Assembly (NCBI RefSeq): GCF_900110925.1
Contig: NZ_FOFP01000009.1
Span: forward strand, 1 to 64,000
DNA: 64,000 bases
Direction: 5' to 3'
From: Pseudomonas cuatrocienegasensis
Lineage (GTDB): Bacteria > Pseudomonadota > Gammaproteobacteria > Pseudomonadales > Pseudomonadaceae
Positions 19,863 to 28,143 of the stretch are shown piece by piece (within the stretch, counting starts at the first letter, position 1; the number at the start of each line of letters is the position of its first letter). Both the position numbers and the translations under genes were made by a program. The notes below the pieces were generated by a model, which did no database searches, was not told the DNA's origin, and saw nothing but the letters and a program-made list of their open reading frames with translations.

Positions 19863-20882
19863 ATGCTGTATTCCGTACAGGCGCTGCGTGCATTCGCAGC
19901 CTGGCTGGTGGTGTTTCATCATGTCATGCAGGTGTTTTTCGATTTCCAGGCCGAGTCGGCCACCGGTTGGTTTCTCGCCGAGCGCGGGGCGATCGGCGTG
20001 GATATTTTCTTCGTCATCAGTGGCCTGGTCATCTACCTGTCGACCCGCGACAAGGTGATTGCACCGGGGCGTTTCCTGCTCAACCGCGCCCTGCGCATTG
20101 TGCCTGCCTATTGGCTGTATACCTTGCTGGCGGCGCTGCTCATCGCCTACGCCAACCCGGTGATGCCGACCCAGCAATTCGACCTGCAGCACCTGCTGCG
20201 CTCACTGCTGTTTATCCCGGCAGAAAACCCCGCCGGCTTCGGGCTCTACCCGACGCTTAACGTGGGCTGGACCCTCAACTACGAAATGTTTTTCTACCTG
20301 CTGTTCGCCTTCAGCGTGCTAGCCCCTGAGCGTTTGCGTCTGCCGCTGCTGGCGGCGCTGTTGCTGCTTTCGACGGGCCTGGCGGCGCAACCCTGGGTCA
20401 GTGGTTTCTACGCCAATGCCATCGTCTATGAGTTTCTTCTGGGTGTGGCGTTGGGGGTGGCTTACAGCCGGGGCTGGATTGTCCCCGCGCGACTGTGGCC
20501 CATGCTGGCTTTGCTGGGAGCTGCACTGGCGATTTACCTGTTCGACTCCAGTAATCGTTTGCTGCACTGGGGCCTGCCGTCCGCGTTGCTGGTCGCTGCC
20601 TGCCTGGCGCTGGAACCCTATTTCCGCACAGCCTCTTGGCTCAAGGGCTGGGGCGACTGCTCGTATTCGGTGTACCTGGTGCATGTGCTGGTGCTGTCGT
20701 TGGGTTGGTATGCGGCACAGCGCTTCGAGTTGCCGGTATACGCAGTGATTGCCGCCTGCATGCCGGTGATTGCCGTTTTGGGCTGGGCCAGTTACGCGCT
20801 GATCGAGCGGCGCTTGTTCAGCTATGCGCGAGCCCGGCTGGACGATCGACCGGGTTACATGCAGCGCTCTGTACTTTCCTGA
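19863..20882 (+). CDS. Acyltransferase family 3 (OafA/YrhL-like) membrane protein
   Basis: A 339-residue membrane protein with about ten helices. It starts [18 protein letters not shown], where the conserved RAFAA and the paired His residues mark the acyltransferase-3 family. [13 protein letters not shown] and [17 protein letters not shown] are further family blocks. Such enzymes move acyl groups onto exported sugars, such as O-antigen or exopolysaccharide. No polysaccharide gene cluster is nearby, so the acceptor is unknown. GAGGGCGG precedes the ATG. Confidence 0.88.
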   Translation: MLYSVQALRAFAAWLVVFHHVMQVFFDFQAESATGWFLAERGAIGVDIFFVISGLVIYLSTRDKVIAPGRFLLNRALRIVPAYWLYTLLAALLIAYANPVMPTQQFDLQHLLRSLLFIPAENPAGFGLYPTLNVGWTLNYEMFFYLLFAFSVLAPERLRLPLLAALLLLSTGLAAQPWVSGFYANAIVYEFLLGVALGVAYSRGWIVPARLWPMLALLGAALAIYLFDSSNRLLHWGLPSALLVAACLALEPYFRTASWLKGWGDCSYSVYLVHVLVLSLGWYAAQRFELPVYAVIAACMPVIAVLGWASYALIERRLFSYARARLDDRPGYMQRSVLS

Positions 20883-20952
20883 GTGTTTTAGTAGGACTTT
20901 GTTCGGCGCACGCTATTGGCGTACACTGCGCCCATGTTTGCGAGGAGTTGCC

Positions 20953-21537
20953 ATGAGCACCATCACCATTACCCAAGCTGCCCACGACTACCTGGCTGAT
21001 CTGCTGAGCAAGCAGAACACGCCGGGTATCGGTATCCGCGTGTTCATCACCCAGCCCGGCACCCAATATGCCGAAACCTGCATTGCCTATTGCAAGCCGG
21101 GTGAGCAGAAGCCGGAAGACCAGGCCATCGGCCTGGCTAGCTTCACCGCCTGGATCGACGCCGTCAGTGAACCGTTCCTCGAAGATGCCGTGGTCGATTA
21201 CGCGACCGACCGCATGGGCGGCCAGCTGACCATCAAGGCGCCGAATGCCAAGGTGCCGATGGTCAATGAAGACAGCCCAATCAACGAGCGCATCAGCTAT
21301 TACCTGCAGACCGAGATCAACCCCGGTCTGGCCAGCCATGGCGGTGAAGTCAGCCTGATCGATGTGGTCGAGGATGGTATTGCCGTGCTCAAGTTCGGTG
21401 GCGGTTGCCAGGGCTGTGGCCAGGTCGACCTGACCCTCAAGGAAGGTATCGAAAAAACCTTGCTCGAACGCATCCCGGAGCTTAAAGGCGTGCGTGACGT
21501 GACCGACCACAGCATCAAGGAAAACGCCTACTACTAA
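20953..21537 (+). CDS. nfuA: Fe-S biogenesis protein NfuA
   Basis: A 194-residue iron-sulfur carrier. The N-terminal half is a degenerate A-type (IscA-like) domain. The C-terminal Nfu domain has the essential CQGC motif at Cys152 and Cys155. Two subunits hold one [4Fe-4S] cluster and pass it to client enzymes, especially under oxidative stress or iron shortage. The start at 20953 follows GAGGAG; the open frame extends upstream but has no family likeness there. A terminator follows. Confidence 0.95.
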   Translation: MSTITITQAAHDYLADLLSKQNTPGIGIRVFITQPGTQYAETCIAYCKPGEQKPEDQAIGLASFTAWIDAVSEPFLEDAVVDYATDRMGGQLTIKAPNAKVPMVNEDSPINERISYYLQTEINPGLASHGGEVSLIDVVEDGIAVLKFGGGCQGCGQVDLTLKEGIEKTLLERIPELKGVRDVTDHSIKENAYY

Positions 21538-21555
21538 GGCGTCGAGCGACAAGAT

Positions 21556-21587
21556 AAAAAGGCGACCCCTGTGTGTCGCCTTTTTAT
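21556..21587 (+). terminator. Terminator after nfuA
   Basis: The stem GGCGAC/GTCGCC (21561-21566 and 21575-21580) is followed by five T. A five-base A-run precedes it, so it may also work on the other strand. Confidence 0.85.
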
Positions 21588-21615
21588 TGGCTATCTCCCC
21601 GTTGGCTGTGGCCTT

Positions 21616-21676
21616 TGTAGGAGCGAATTTATTCGCGATAGTCACCGGCGCAATCGCGAATAAATTCGCTCCTACA
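21616..21676. repeat. REP palindrome pair with perfect 24-bp arms
   Basis: TGTAGGAGCGAATTTATTCG and four more bases (21616-21639) are exactly mirrored at 21653-21676 across a 13-base spacer. This is the A+T-rich variant of the Pseudomonas GTAGGAGC repeat. It sits between the convergent nfuA and MFS genes, ends two bases before the MFS stop, and may add to termination. Confidence 0.9.
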
Positions 21677-21678
21677 CA

Positions 21679-22854
21679 TTAGCTTGCGCTGGGCTGCAGG
21701 CTACGTCTGGCTGGCAGCAGCATAAGCAAGGCCAGGCCAACCAAGGGCAAGACAACCAGATTCAGCGCGCTCCAGCCGAGGCCGCTGATCAGCACCCCTG
21801 CGCTAAAGGCGGCGCCGGCGGCCAGGATGCCGTTGAGCAACTCCATCAGCCCCTGGGCTTGGCCGCGCTGGCTTTCGTCGTGCCCTTCGGCAAGCAACGT
21901 GGTGCCTGCGACCAGCATCAGGTTCCAGCCCAGCCCCAGCAGCAACGAGCTGAATAGAAAGTTCAGCAGTAGTACGCCGCTCAGGGCAATGCTGGCGCTG
22001 CCCAGCAGGATCAACCCGCCCAGCAGGGCGACCCGGCGACTGCCAAGGCGGTCCACCAGCGGGCCAGCCAAAAAAGCAGGGAGGAACATGCCGAGCATGT
22101 GCCATTGGATCACCTCTGCACTGCTGTCCAGGGCAAAACCGCAAAAGCTCATGGCCAAGGGCGTGGCATTCATCACCAGGACCATCAGGCCATTGCCAAT
22201 GGCGGTGGTGGCGATGGCGGCGCGGATTATGGGGTTGCCCAAGAGTTGCCGCAGTTCCTTGAAGCCAGCCTTGGCCTTGGGCGGTGCAGCGCCTTCGCGC
22301 AACCGACTCATCAGCAGCAGCGCGAGCAGGGCAAAGGTTGCGATCAGCAGGTAGGCGCTGACAAAAGGTGTGCTCAGCAAGTTGCCGGTCCATTGCAGCG
22401 CGCTGGGCACCAGTAGCGCTGCCAGTACGCCGCCGCCAATCACATAGCCGCTGGCGCGACCTTTTTCAGTGGCTGTAACGGCTTCCAGGGCGGCAAAGCG
22501 GTAGTACATCGCTGAGGCCTGGTAGGCGCCGATGGGCAGGGCACCCAGGCAGAACACCACAAAGTCGCCCAGCCACACGCCCAGCGCGCTAAGCAGACCA
22601 CCGACTACGCCCGCGCCGGCTCCGAGCATCAAGCCGGGACGCCGGCCATGGCGCTGCATAAACCGCGACAAGGGCTGCACGCTGAACAGGTTGCCCAGCA
22701 TCCACAGACACAGCGGCAGGGTTGCCAGGATATTCAGCGGGGCCAGTTGCAGCCCCACCAGGGCGGTCAGGGTGATGCCGATCATCGAGCACGACCAGTA
22801 CAACGCCTGGCCGGCGAACAACAGGCGAATCGAGGGGTTGCGTAACAGCAGCAT
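21679..22854 (-). CDS. MFS transporter
   Basis: A 391-residue membrane protein with about twelve helices. There is a short basic loop after helix 2 (RFMQRHGRRPGLML, a form of the MFS A-motif) and a longer central loop (SRLREGAAPPKAKAGFKEL). It is the last gene of the GlxA-type regulator/DUF1272/MFS unit, 20 bases after the DUF1272 gene. The substrate is unknown; drug or metabolite export is a reasonable guess for this type. Confidence 0.85.
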   Translation of the reverse strand: MLLLRNPSIRLLFAGQALYWSCSMIGITLTALVGLQLAPLNILATLPLCLWMLGNLFSVQPLSRFMQRHGRRPGLMLGAGAGVVGGLLSALGVWLGDFVVFCLGALPIGAYQASAMYYRFAALEAVTATEKGRASGYVIGGGVLAALLVPSALQWTGNLLSTPFVSAYLLIATFALLALLLMSRLREGAAPPKAKAGFKELRQLLGNPIIRAAIATTAIGNGLMVLVMNATPLAMSFCGFALDSSAEVIQWHMLGMFLPAFLAGPLVDRLGSRRVALLGGLILLGSASIALSGVLLLNFLFSSLLLGLGWNLMLVAGTTLLAEGHDESQRGQAQGLMELLNGILAAGAAFSAGVLISGLGWSALNLVVLPLVGLALLMLLPARRSLQPSAS

Positions 22855-22874
22855 GGGGTGACTCCTGCTTGGCG

Positions 22875-23123
22875 TTAGTGCGCGGCGCGACAGCCGGCAG
22901 GGTTGCGCACCCGCTCGCTGGATGCCGGAGCGCCTTGCAGTTTGGCCGCCGGGCGGATAGGGCGGCGCACCAGTTCGCCGCCACAGTTCGGGCAGTGGCC
23001 CTGCAGGTGACTATCGGCGCAGGCGCTGCAGAAGGTGCACTCGAACGAGCAGATCCGTGCATCCAGTGTGTGTGGAGGCAAGTCGCGGTCACAGCATTCG
23101 CAGTTTGGGCGTAGCTCAAGCAT
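22875..23123 (-). CDS. DUF1272 zinc-ribbon-like small protein
   Basis: An 82-residue cysteine-rich protein of the DUF1272 family. The first 50 residues hold paired cysteines (CECC, CSFECTFCSAC, CPNC), which suggest zinc binding. The ATG at 23123 overlaps the end of the upstream regulator gene by eight bases, pointing to coupled translation. The function of the family is unknown. The tail after residue 60 is poorly ordered. Confidence 0.85.
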   Translation of the reverse strand: MLELRPNCECCDRDLPPHTLDARICSFECTFCSACADSHLQGHCPNCGGELVRRPIRPAAKLQGAPASSERVRNPAGCRAAH

Positions 23124-24123
23124 GGTGAATCTCCCGGCCGAAGCGTTCGGCGTATTCCAGGGGGCTGACGGAAAGGTGCTTATGGAAAACCCGGCGCAGG
23201 TTTTCCGGATGACCAAAGCCGGTGAGCCTGGCCACCGTACTGATCGAAGCCTGAGCGTCCTGCAACAGGGCGCGGGCTGCCTCCAGGCGGATACGCTCGA
23301 CATAGCGCGCAGGACCCGTCCCCAGCTCTTTGGCGAAGACCCGGGACAGCGTGCGTGGCGTCAGTCTGGCCTGTTCGGCCAATGCCTCCAGAGACAGGTC
23401 ACCGCCCAGGTTGCCGGGGATCCAGGCCAGTAATTCGGCAAGGCGCGGGGTGCGACTGGGCTCAGGCGCGAGCAGGGCACTGAACTGCGCCTGGCCACCC
23501 GGGCGACGCAGAAACATCACCAGGCGCCGCGCCACGGCCAGCGCCATGCTGCGGCCAAGGTCGGCCTCTACCAAGGCCAGCGCCAGGTCGATCCCGGCAG
23601 TCACGCCGGCTGAAGTGAACAGGTGAGCAGCGCGGCTGTCCGCGGGATCAAAGGTGTGCAGACAGTCGGCATCCACCTGTAACTGCGCATGCTCGCGCAA
23701 GCTGTCGACATCGGCCCAGTGGGTGGTGACGCGCTGGCCGTCGAGCAGACCGGTGCGGGCCAGGATCAGCGCCCCTGAGCACACCGAGCCGAGACGACGG
23801 ATCTGCGGTTCGGCGCGACGCAACCAGTCGAGCAGCGCCAGGTTCTCGCATTGCAGGGTTTCACCCGCACCGCCGGGGATCAGCAGGGTATCCAGCGTGC
23901 TCGGGTCGCAGTCCGCCCAACTGGCGTCGGCGAGCAGGCGCATGCCCGATGAGCTGTTCACCGGGCCGACCTGCTCGCCGAGCAGCAGCACGCGATAGGC
24001 ATCGCCCAGCCCCTGACGATTACGTTCGGCGTTGGCCGAGGCGAAGACCTGAAGGGGGCCGACGACATCCAGGCTCATAAAGTCTGGATAGATCAGGGCG
24101 GCGATGCATTTGCGGGTATCCAT
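23116..24123 (-). CDS. GlxA-family AraC-type transcriptional regulator
   Basis: A 335-residue regulator. The N-terminal DJ-1/PfpI-like domain (about residues 5-170) includes the nucleophile-elbow-like GSVCSGALILA. The C-terminal AraC domain has two helix-turn-helix units (LSLEALAEQARLTPRTLSRVF and ISTVARLTGFGHPENLRRVF). ATG at 24123 is preferred to a TTG 14 codons upstream. The gene is first in the unit with DUF1272 and an MFS transporter, so it probably controls them. The signal it senses is not evident. Confidence 0.88.
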   Translation of the reverse strand: MDTRKCIAALIYPDFMSLDVVGPLQVFASANAERNRQGLGDAYRVLLLGEQVGPVNSSSGMRLLADASWADCDPSTLDTLLIPGGAGETLQCENLALLDWLRRAEPQIRRLGSVCSGALILARTGLLDGQRVTTHWADVDSLREHAQLQVDADCLHTFDPADSRAAHLFTSAGVTAGIDLALALVEADLGRSMALAVARRLVMFLRRPGGQAQFSALLAPEPSRTPRLAELLAWIPGNLGGDLSLEALAEQARLTPRTLSRVFAKELGTGPARYVERIRLEAARALLQDAQASISTVARLTGFGHPENLRRVFHKHLSVSPLEYAERFGREIHHA

Positions 24124-24226
24124 GGCAATCTCGGCGAGCACGATGGGCAGAGTGTGCGCACGCAAAGACTTGGCGGCAATGACATTGATCCCACATATCT
24201 TGCCATCTAGTGTTGTTGGAGGTGGT

Positions 24227-24787
24227 TCAGCCGCAGGGCAGCCTTTCGAGGAAGCGCATCAGCAGACTTTCTTCACTATCAAGGCCCTTGCGTGCGGCTG
24301 CCCGGCGTAGTGCTGTGAGCTCACCGGTCTGAAACGCATCGATCAACGCAGGGTGGATATAGCACTTGCGGCATACCGCAGGTGTGCTCTCGGGTTGCCA
24401 GTCGAGCTCGCGCAGCATGCCCAGGTGCGATAGTCCTTGGCGGTAAAATCGGCACCCGTCAGCTCACGTAGATAGGCATTGACGTCAGTGAAACCAACGG
24501 CACGCCGCTCGTCCTGTTCGTCGAGGTCCTGAAACAAGTGCTGACCCGGCAGGTCGAGGCAGCGCCGGATTACCCGCGCAAGACGTCGATCATCGAGGCT
24601 GACTCCGTGCTCGATACCGCTCTTGCCGCGAAAGTGAAAACGGATGCCGCTGCCATGCACCTCGACATGCCGGTTACGCAGGGCATTGATGCGGGCGATT
24701 TCCAGAGGGGCACGCAGGCGCAGGCCCGGTTGGTTATCGTCGATATAGTGCAGGTCGGTAGGCAAGCCCTTGGGCAGGGCTGTTCAT
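24227..24787 (-). pseudogene. Decayed DNA topoisomerase IB gene
   Basis: Two overlapping frames on the minus strand give separate blocks of a bacterial type IB topoisomerase. The first block begins LPTDLHYIDDNQPGLR, then jumps directly to NRHVEVHGSGIRFHFRGKSG, so the middle of the N-terminal half (well over 100 residues) is gone. It runs to DFTAKDYRTWA. The reading then shifts to a second frame with LRELDW and STPAVCRKCYIHPALIDAF, which retains the probable nucleophilic Tyr but has lost about 25-30 residues before it. With several internal deletions and a frameshift, it is very unlikely to make an active enzyme. Confidence 0.8.
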
Positions 24788-24796
24788 GCTCGCGCC

Positions 24797-25489
24797 TTAG
24801 GCCTGGCGCAGCGTCATGAGCGCTGTGCTCCACTGCTGAGCCTTGCAGGCGGGGCAGGCAATCTGCTGAACAGATGCCATGTGCTGAACGCGCCCGCAAT
24901 GGTTGCAGGCATAGTCTCCCGGGCGTGGCACCTGCTGGTACACCGGACGGTGTGCTACTGGCAGCACGGAAAGTCCTTTGCGGGTCTGTTCCGCAGCGTA
25001 GTAGTACAGGCTGACGTCGCCATTTATCTCAACGATGGCCAGGCGTACCTGGCCCAGGTGCTCGACCCCGCGCAAGCGCAGCTCCATGAGAAATTCATCC
25101 TGAGAAATATTGCCCTGGTTGAGTGTGTCCAGCTCGAAAACACCGTCGCGTATCAAGGTGAAGGGGCTCCCCTCAATCCAGTCCTGCAAGCGCGGGCTGG
25201 TTGCCATCAGGGCGGTGGTGGCGCGATACAGAATGCCCATGGCCACGAAAACCGTGAGTACCGGTAACAGCGGCACATCTTCGTAAAAGGTCATATCGCC
25301 GGCCGCAGAGCCCAGGGTGAGAATCACCACGAGCTCGAACAGCGACAACTGGCGCACACCTCGCCGGCCCGCCAGTTTTAGAAACAGGAAGACCACGATG
25401 TAGGCAAGCAGCGTGCGCATCGCCACTTCACCGAGAAATCCGAGGGGTACTTCATCAAGTAACAGGCGCTGCCAGTCGAATGGGTGCAT
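24797..25489 (-). CDS. DUF421 (YetF-like) membrane protein
   Basis: A 230-residue protein. Two or three membrane helices occupy about residues 20-85, with the conserved GRRGVRQLSLFELVVILTLGSAAGD. A soluble DUF421 domain follows, with SPFTLIRDGVFELDTLNQGN and a metal-like tail containing CNHCGRVQHM and CPACK (two CxxC pairs). The family is widespread, with YetF-type members in sporeformers, and has no clear function. The C-terminal CxxC pairs suggest a small zinc ribbon. The gene lies next to the topoisomerase remnant on the same strand. Confidence 0.85.
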   Translation of the reverse strand: MHPFDWQRLLLDEVPLGFLGEVAMRTLLAYIVVFLFLKLAGRRGVRQLSLFELVVILTLGSAAGDMTFYEDVPLLPVLTVFVAMGILYRATTALMATSPRLQDWIEGSPFTLIRDGVFELDTLNQGNISQDEFLMELRLRGVEHLGQVRLAIVEINGDVSLYYYAAEQTRKGLSVLPVAHRPVYQQVPRPGDYACNHCGRVQHMASVQQIACPACKAQQWSTALMTLRQA

Positions 25490-25612
25490 GACAATTTCCA
25501 GCGGTTGATATGTAACTTAGCCGCTGTGGCGTCCTGTTAAGTTCCGCTTATTTATTGCAAGGCAACCCGCTGCGTAGAGAGACGAGGGGGCAGCAGAAGG
25601 AAAGTCAGACAA

Positions 25613-25636
25613 ACAAGGCGGCAAGTGCCGCCTTGT
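25613..25636 (-). terminator. Terminator after the 89-aa gene
   Basis: ACAAGGCGGC, four bases, GCCGCCTTGT: a perfect 10-base stem 53 bases past the stop at 25689. On the minus strand it is followed by TTG only, so the T-tract is weak. Confidence 0.6.
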
Positions 25637-25688
25637 AATAGCTGTGCATTAAAAAGTGCATGACATTCTTGCGGGTGCCAGTAGGGCG

Positions 25689-25958
25689 TTATTCCGGCAT
25701 GCTCCAGGGCTCAAGCGCGAAACCTTGACGGCTCAGTGCATCACGCGAGGCTTCGAGCACTTCGGCCAGGCGGGCCGGATCGCTGTAGGTGCTGCTGGAA
25801 AGCTGGGTGCGATCAAGCAGGCGTGTGCTGGTGCGGTCCAGCACGGTCAGGCTGAGCATTCCGCTGCCATCCTGCGGCGCCCAGGCGACACAGTGCAGGG
25901 GTTGAAAAGCGCGATCGGCAATCAGCAGTGCTTCATTAAAACGCAGCGGGGCGTTCAT
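25689..25958 (-). CDS. Hypothetical protein (89 aa), probably conserved in Pseudomonas
   Basis: An 89-residue soluble protein that starts MNAPLRFNEALLIADRAF, with GGAG upstream of the ATG at 25958. Codon use is typical of the neighbouring genes, and a hairpin follows the stop. No domain was recognised. The mix of short strands and a C-terminal helix (PARLAEVLEASRDALSRQ) suggests a small alpha/beta fold. An upstream in-frame extension of 24 codons has no start signal and is AT-rich. Confidence 0.6.
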   Translation of the reverse strand: MNAPLRFNEALLIADRAFQPLHCVAWAPQDGSGMLSLTVLDRTSTRLLDRTQLSSSTYSDPARLAEVLEASRDALSRQGFALEPWSMPE

Positions 25959-26266
25959 GGGGTCGGTTTCTCCGAGTGAGTTCCCTGGTAAACAATATGA
26001 CGCGCATTTAAGAGGTTGCGCATTCGTCATAAGCGTTGATGGTTCGAGCCAACCTATAAGTCACATGACTTCACTTAAAAGGACGAGCGGTTGGCATTTA
26101 TTGCTTATCGAACCCTCGTGCCGCGGTAGACCTTACACAGGTGAAAACATTCCCGACATCGTTGCAATGCAGGTGTTAGGCGGGTTAATTGCCAAGTACG
26201 GACGGCGTTAGCCATTAATAACTGCGACAGTCAGTCGCAGTTATTAATGGTGATGTCATAGACCTT
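25959..26266. other. Unexplained AT-rich gap with structured DNA
   Basis: These 308 bases between the patatin gene and the 89-aa gene are AT-richer than either neighbour. They hold AAGTCA/TGACTT (26058-26063 and 26066-26071), a spaced AGGTTG/CAACCT pair around 26011-26055, and the long palindrome described separately. A plus-strand frame ending exactly before that palindrome (ATG at 26064, 48 codons to TAG at 26211) has codon use unlike Pseudomonas. I see no tRNA and no known gene. Confidence 0.5.
26212..26250. repeat. Perfect 17-bp-arm palindrome with 5-base loop
   Basis: CCATTAATAACTGCGAC (26212-26228) is mirrored exactly at 26234-26250, with AGTCA between. It lies 17 bases past the patatin stop (minus strand) and immediately after the TAG of the small plus-strand frame. 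It could be a terminator for either, but no T-tract follows on either strand. The arms are AT-rich at the base, unlike the GC-rich REPs here. Confidence 0.85.
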
Positions 26267-27346
26267 TTAAAGCGGTTGCAGCTGTGCTGCCAGGGTGCCT
26301 CGTTCGCTCAACTCGAGGAACTCGTCACCCAGCCGCTGGCTTTCGGCCATGGCGATGCGCCAATAACGCTCGCGCCCGGCGTCATCGCCCAGGTAGCGGG
26401 TGAAGTCCTTGCGATCCGGTAGTTTGCCGTGGGGCAGGCGGGCCAGGTAATCCCGCGAGGGGGCGAGCAGCAGCACGTTCTGCAGGCGCAGTGCATCGCC
26501 CCGACGCCAAGGCATGACTTTGTCGAACCAGCCGGGAATCACTTTGTCGGTAAAGTGCGGATACAGCACGATGTCGTCACCGCTGTAGGGCAGGTCGAGG
26601 TGATAGTCCAGCAAGCCGCCGTCGCGGTAGGTGCCCGGGCCGGCGCCCGGAATATCCCGTACGCCCTCCATCACCATGGGAATCGACCCAGACGCGAGCA
26701 ATGCATGGCGCAGATTCTGCACATCGAGTGGCAGGCAGCGGGAGGGGAAGTCGGTGAGCGCACCCAGCGGTGGGCTCAGGCGCGGGTCATGCAGAATGAC
26801 CCGCTCGAAATGCCGCGCCAGGCGCGCGCGGCCCATCAGGTTGCTGCCAATAACCGACGACAGGCCCAGGCCCAGGTGGCCGCGCCGGTCTCCGGCAAGC
26901 AGGCCGTGGCTTTTCACGACCACGATATTCAGTCGGTAGTGCGGGTTGTCGAGGATGCTGGCGTCCTGATCCGCCAGGAGCTGGTCGAGCATCTGCCGGC
27001 AACTGCGCGACACCTCGGCCATGCTGACGCCCTTGGCAAAGCGCTGTGTTGTATAGAGTTCACCCAGACGGCGAATGCCGGCGGCGGCATCCGGCAGGCA
27101 GGCGCTGGCAAAGCGCCAGGAGCCGATGGAGGCGCCAATGAGCGAACGTTCGCGCGGTGTACGGGGTAGCCAGTCGCCGAATAGCGCCAGGTCCAGGCCC
27201 TGAATGCCGAGCGCCTTCGGTCCGCCGGCCGCGCCTGGCAGGATGCCCACGTCCGCCGGCTGCAAGCCGCGCTCGCGGATCTGTGCCAGGGCGCGGCTGC
27301 CGGCGCGTAGCGTCAGGGATGGCGTTTTAATGTGTATTGCGCTCAT
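26267..27346 (-). CDS. Patatin-like phospholipase family protein
   Basis: A 359-residue patatin-fold hydrolase. An oxyanion-hole glycine run is in LPGAAGGPK (37-44), the nucleophile is Ser73 in GASIG, and the catalytic Asp242 is in DGG. With these the Ser-Asp dyad is complete. There is no signal peptide, so it should act in the cytosol on lipids or acyl esters. The N-terminal 25 residues (SLTLRAGSRALAQIRERGL) are typical of this bacterial subgroup. It is transcribed alone. Confidence 0.87.
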   Translation of the reverse strand: MSAIHIKTPSLTLRAGSRALAQIRERGLQPADVGILPGAAGGPKALGIQGLDLALFGDWLPRTPRERSLIGASIGSWRFASACLPDAAAGIRRLGELYTTQRFAKGVSMAEVSRSCRQMLDQLLADQDASILDNPHYRLNIVVVKSHGLLAGDRRGHLGLGLSSVIGSNLMGRARLARHFERVILHDPRLSPPLGALTDFPSRCLPLDVQNLRHALLASGSIPMVMEGVRDIPGAGPGTYRDGGLLDYHLDLPYSGDDIVLYPHFTDKVIPGWFDKVMPWRRGDALRLQNVLLLAPSRDYLARLPHGKLPDRKDFTRYLGDDAGRERYWRIAMAESQRLGDEFLELSERGTLAAQLQPL

Positions 27347-27449
27347 GCAGGTCTCCAGGCGTAATCCGCGATTATATAGGTAGGCGGCATTAGGCCTAGC
27401 TGGCTTCAGGCCGTGAATGTCAGGGGCATGGGCTATAGATGATGAGCAA

Positions 27450-27465
27450 TTCAGCTTGGTTTAAG
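27450..27465 (+). promoter_or_regulatory. BqsR-box-like repeat upstream of the PepSY operon
   Basis: TTCAG, six bases (CTTGGT), TTAAG. The reported BqsR box of P. aeruginosa is TTAAG-N6-TTAAG, so this is one mismatch off with exact spacing. It lies 47 bases before the first PepSY start, suiting autoregulation by the operon's response regulator. The identification relies on my recollection of that motif. Confidence 0.45.
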
Positions 27466-27511
27466 TCGTGCTGGGTAAGGTAGGGCGGTAACTGCACTGG
27501 AGGTCTAGCCC

Positions 27512-27817
27512 ATGAAACCCCTTATCGCCCTGATCAGCGCTGCCAGTCTGCTGGCGGCCACCGCCGTTCTGGCTCGTGACCTGTCTGTCGACGAGGCCCG
27601 GCAACTGCATGAGGCCGGTGCTGTTTTATCGATCGAGGCCCTCAGCGCTGCCGCGCTCGCCCAGCACCCTGGCGGGGCGTTGGAGGATCAGGAGTTGGAA
27701 GAAGAATACGGCCGCTACGTTTACCAAGCGGAAATCCGCGATCAGAATGGCGGGCAATGGGACCTCGAGCTCGATGCGCGCACTGGGCAGGTCCTTAAAA
27801 ATCATCGGGATGACTGA
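27512..27817 (+). CDS. Exported PepSY-domain protein, first copy
   Basis: A 101-residue protein with a signal peptide (LIALISAASLLAATAVLA, cleaved near residue 21) and one PepSY domain. The domain has helix DEARQLHEAG and strands YQAEIRDQNGGQWDLELDA, and ends TGQVLKNHRDD. It is likely periplasmic. It is a sequence cousin of the next gene, which starts 11 bases later. Two such genes before a response regulator and kinase match the order of bqsP and bqsQ in P. aeruginosa. Their precise role is unknown; PepSY domains often modulate sensors or proteases. Confidence 0.8.
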   Translation: MKPLIALISAASLLAATAVLARDLSVDEARQLHEAGAVLSIEALSAAALAQHPGGALEDQELEEEYGRYVYQAEIRDQNGGQWDLELDARTGQVLKNHRDD

Positions 27818-27828
27818 CAGGACACCCC

Positions 27829-28143
27829 ATGAATCGATTGATACCCAGCGCTGCACTCTGTGCAGCGCTGTTGCTGGCGCTGGCCGGTACCAGCAGCGCG
27901 CGTGACCTTGATCAGGACGAGGCGCTGAGACTGCGTCGCGACGGCCTCATACTGCCCCTCGACCAACTGATGCGCCCGGCGCTGCAACGTTACCCCGGTG
28001 CGACGCTGCTGGAGGCCGAACTGGAAGAGGAAGACGACGTGCTGGTGTATGAAGTAGAGCTGCTGACGCCGCAAGGTATCGTCCGCGAGTTGGAGCTCGA
28101 TGCCCGTGATGGGCGGATTCTCAAGGACGAGGTGGATGACTGA
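27829..28143 (+). CDS. Exported PepSY-domain protein, second copy
   Basis: A 104-residue paralogue of the preceding gene. It has a signal peptide ([18 protein letters not shown]), then [15 protein letters not shown] and a PepSY core with [19 protein letters not shown]. The acidic stretch EAELEEEDD could bind cations, which would suit a metal- or cation-responsive operon. The end RILKDEVDD matches the first copy. The stop codon overlaps the response-regulator start by one base, showing tight coupling. Confidence 0.8.
   Translation: MNRLIPSAALCAALLLALAGTSSARDLDQDEALRLRRDGLILPLDQLMRPALQRYPGATLLEAELEEEDDVLVYEVELLTPQGIVRELELDARDGRILKDEVDD

Noticed and set aside
26011..26060. tRNA-like stretch with GGTTCGAGCC
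   Set aside because: The T-arm and anticodon stems do not pair and no acceptor stem was found.
26165..26180. Integron attC-like core GCCTAAC on the minus strand
   Set aside because: No matching GTTRRRY partner at a sensible distance, so a complete attC cannot be drawn.
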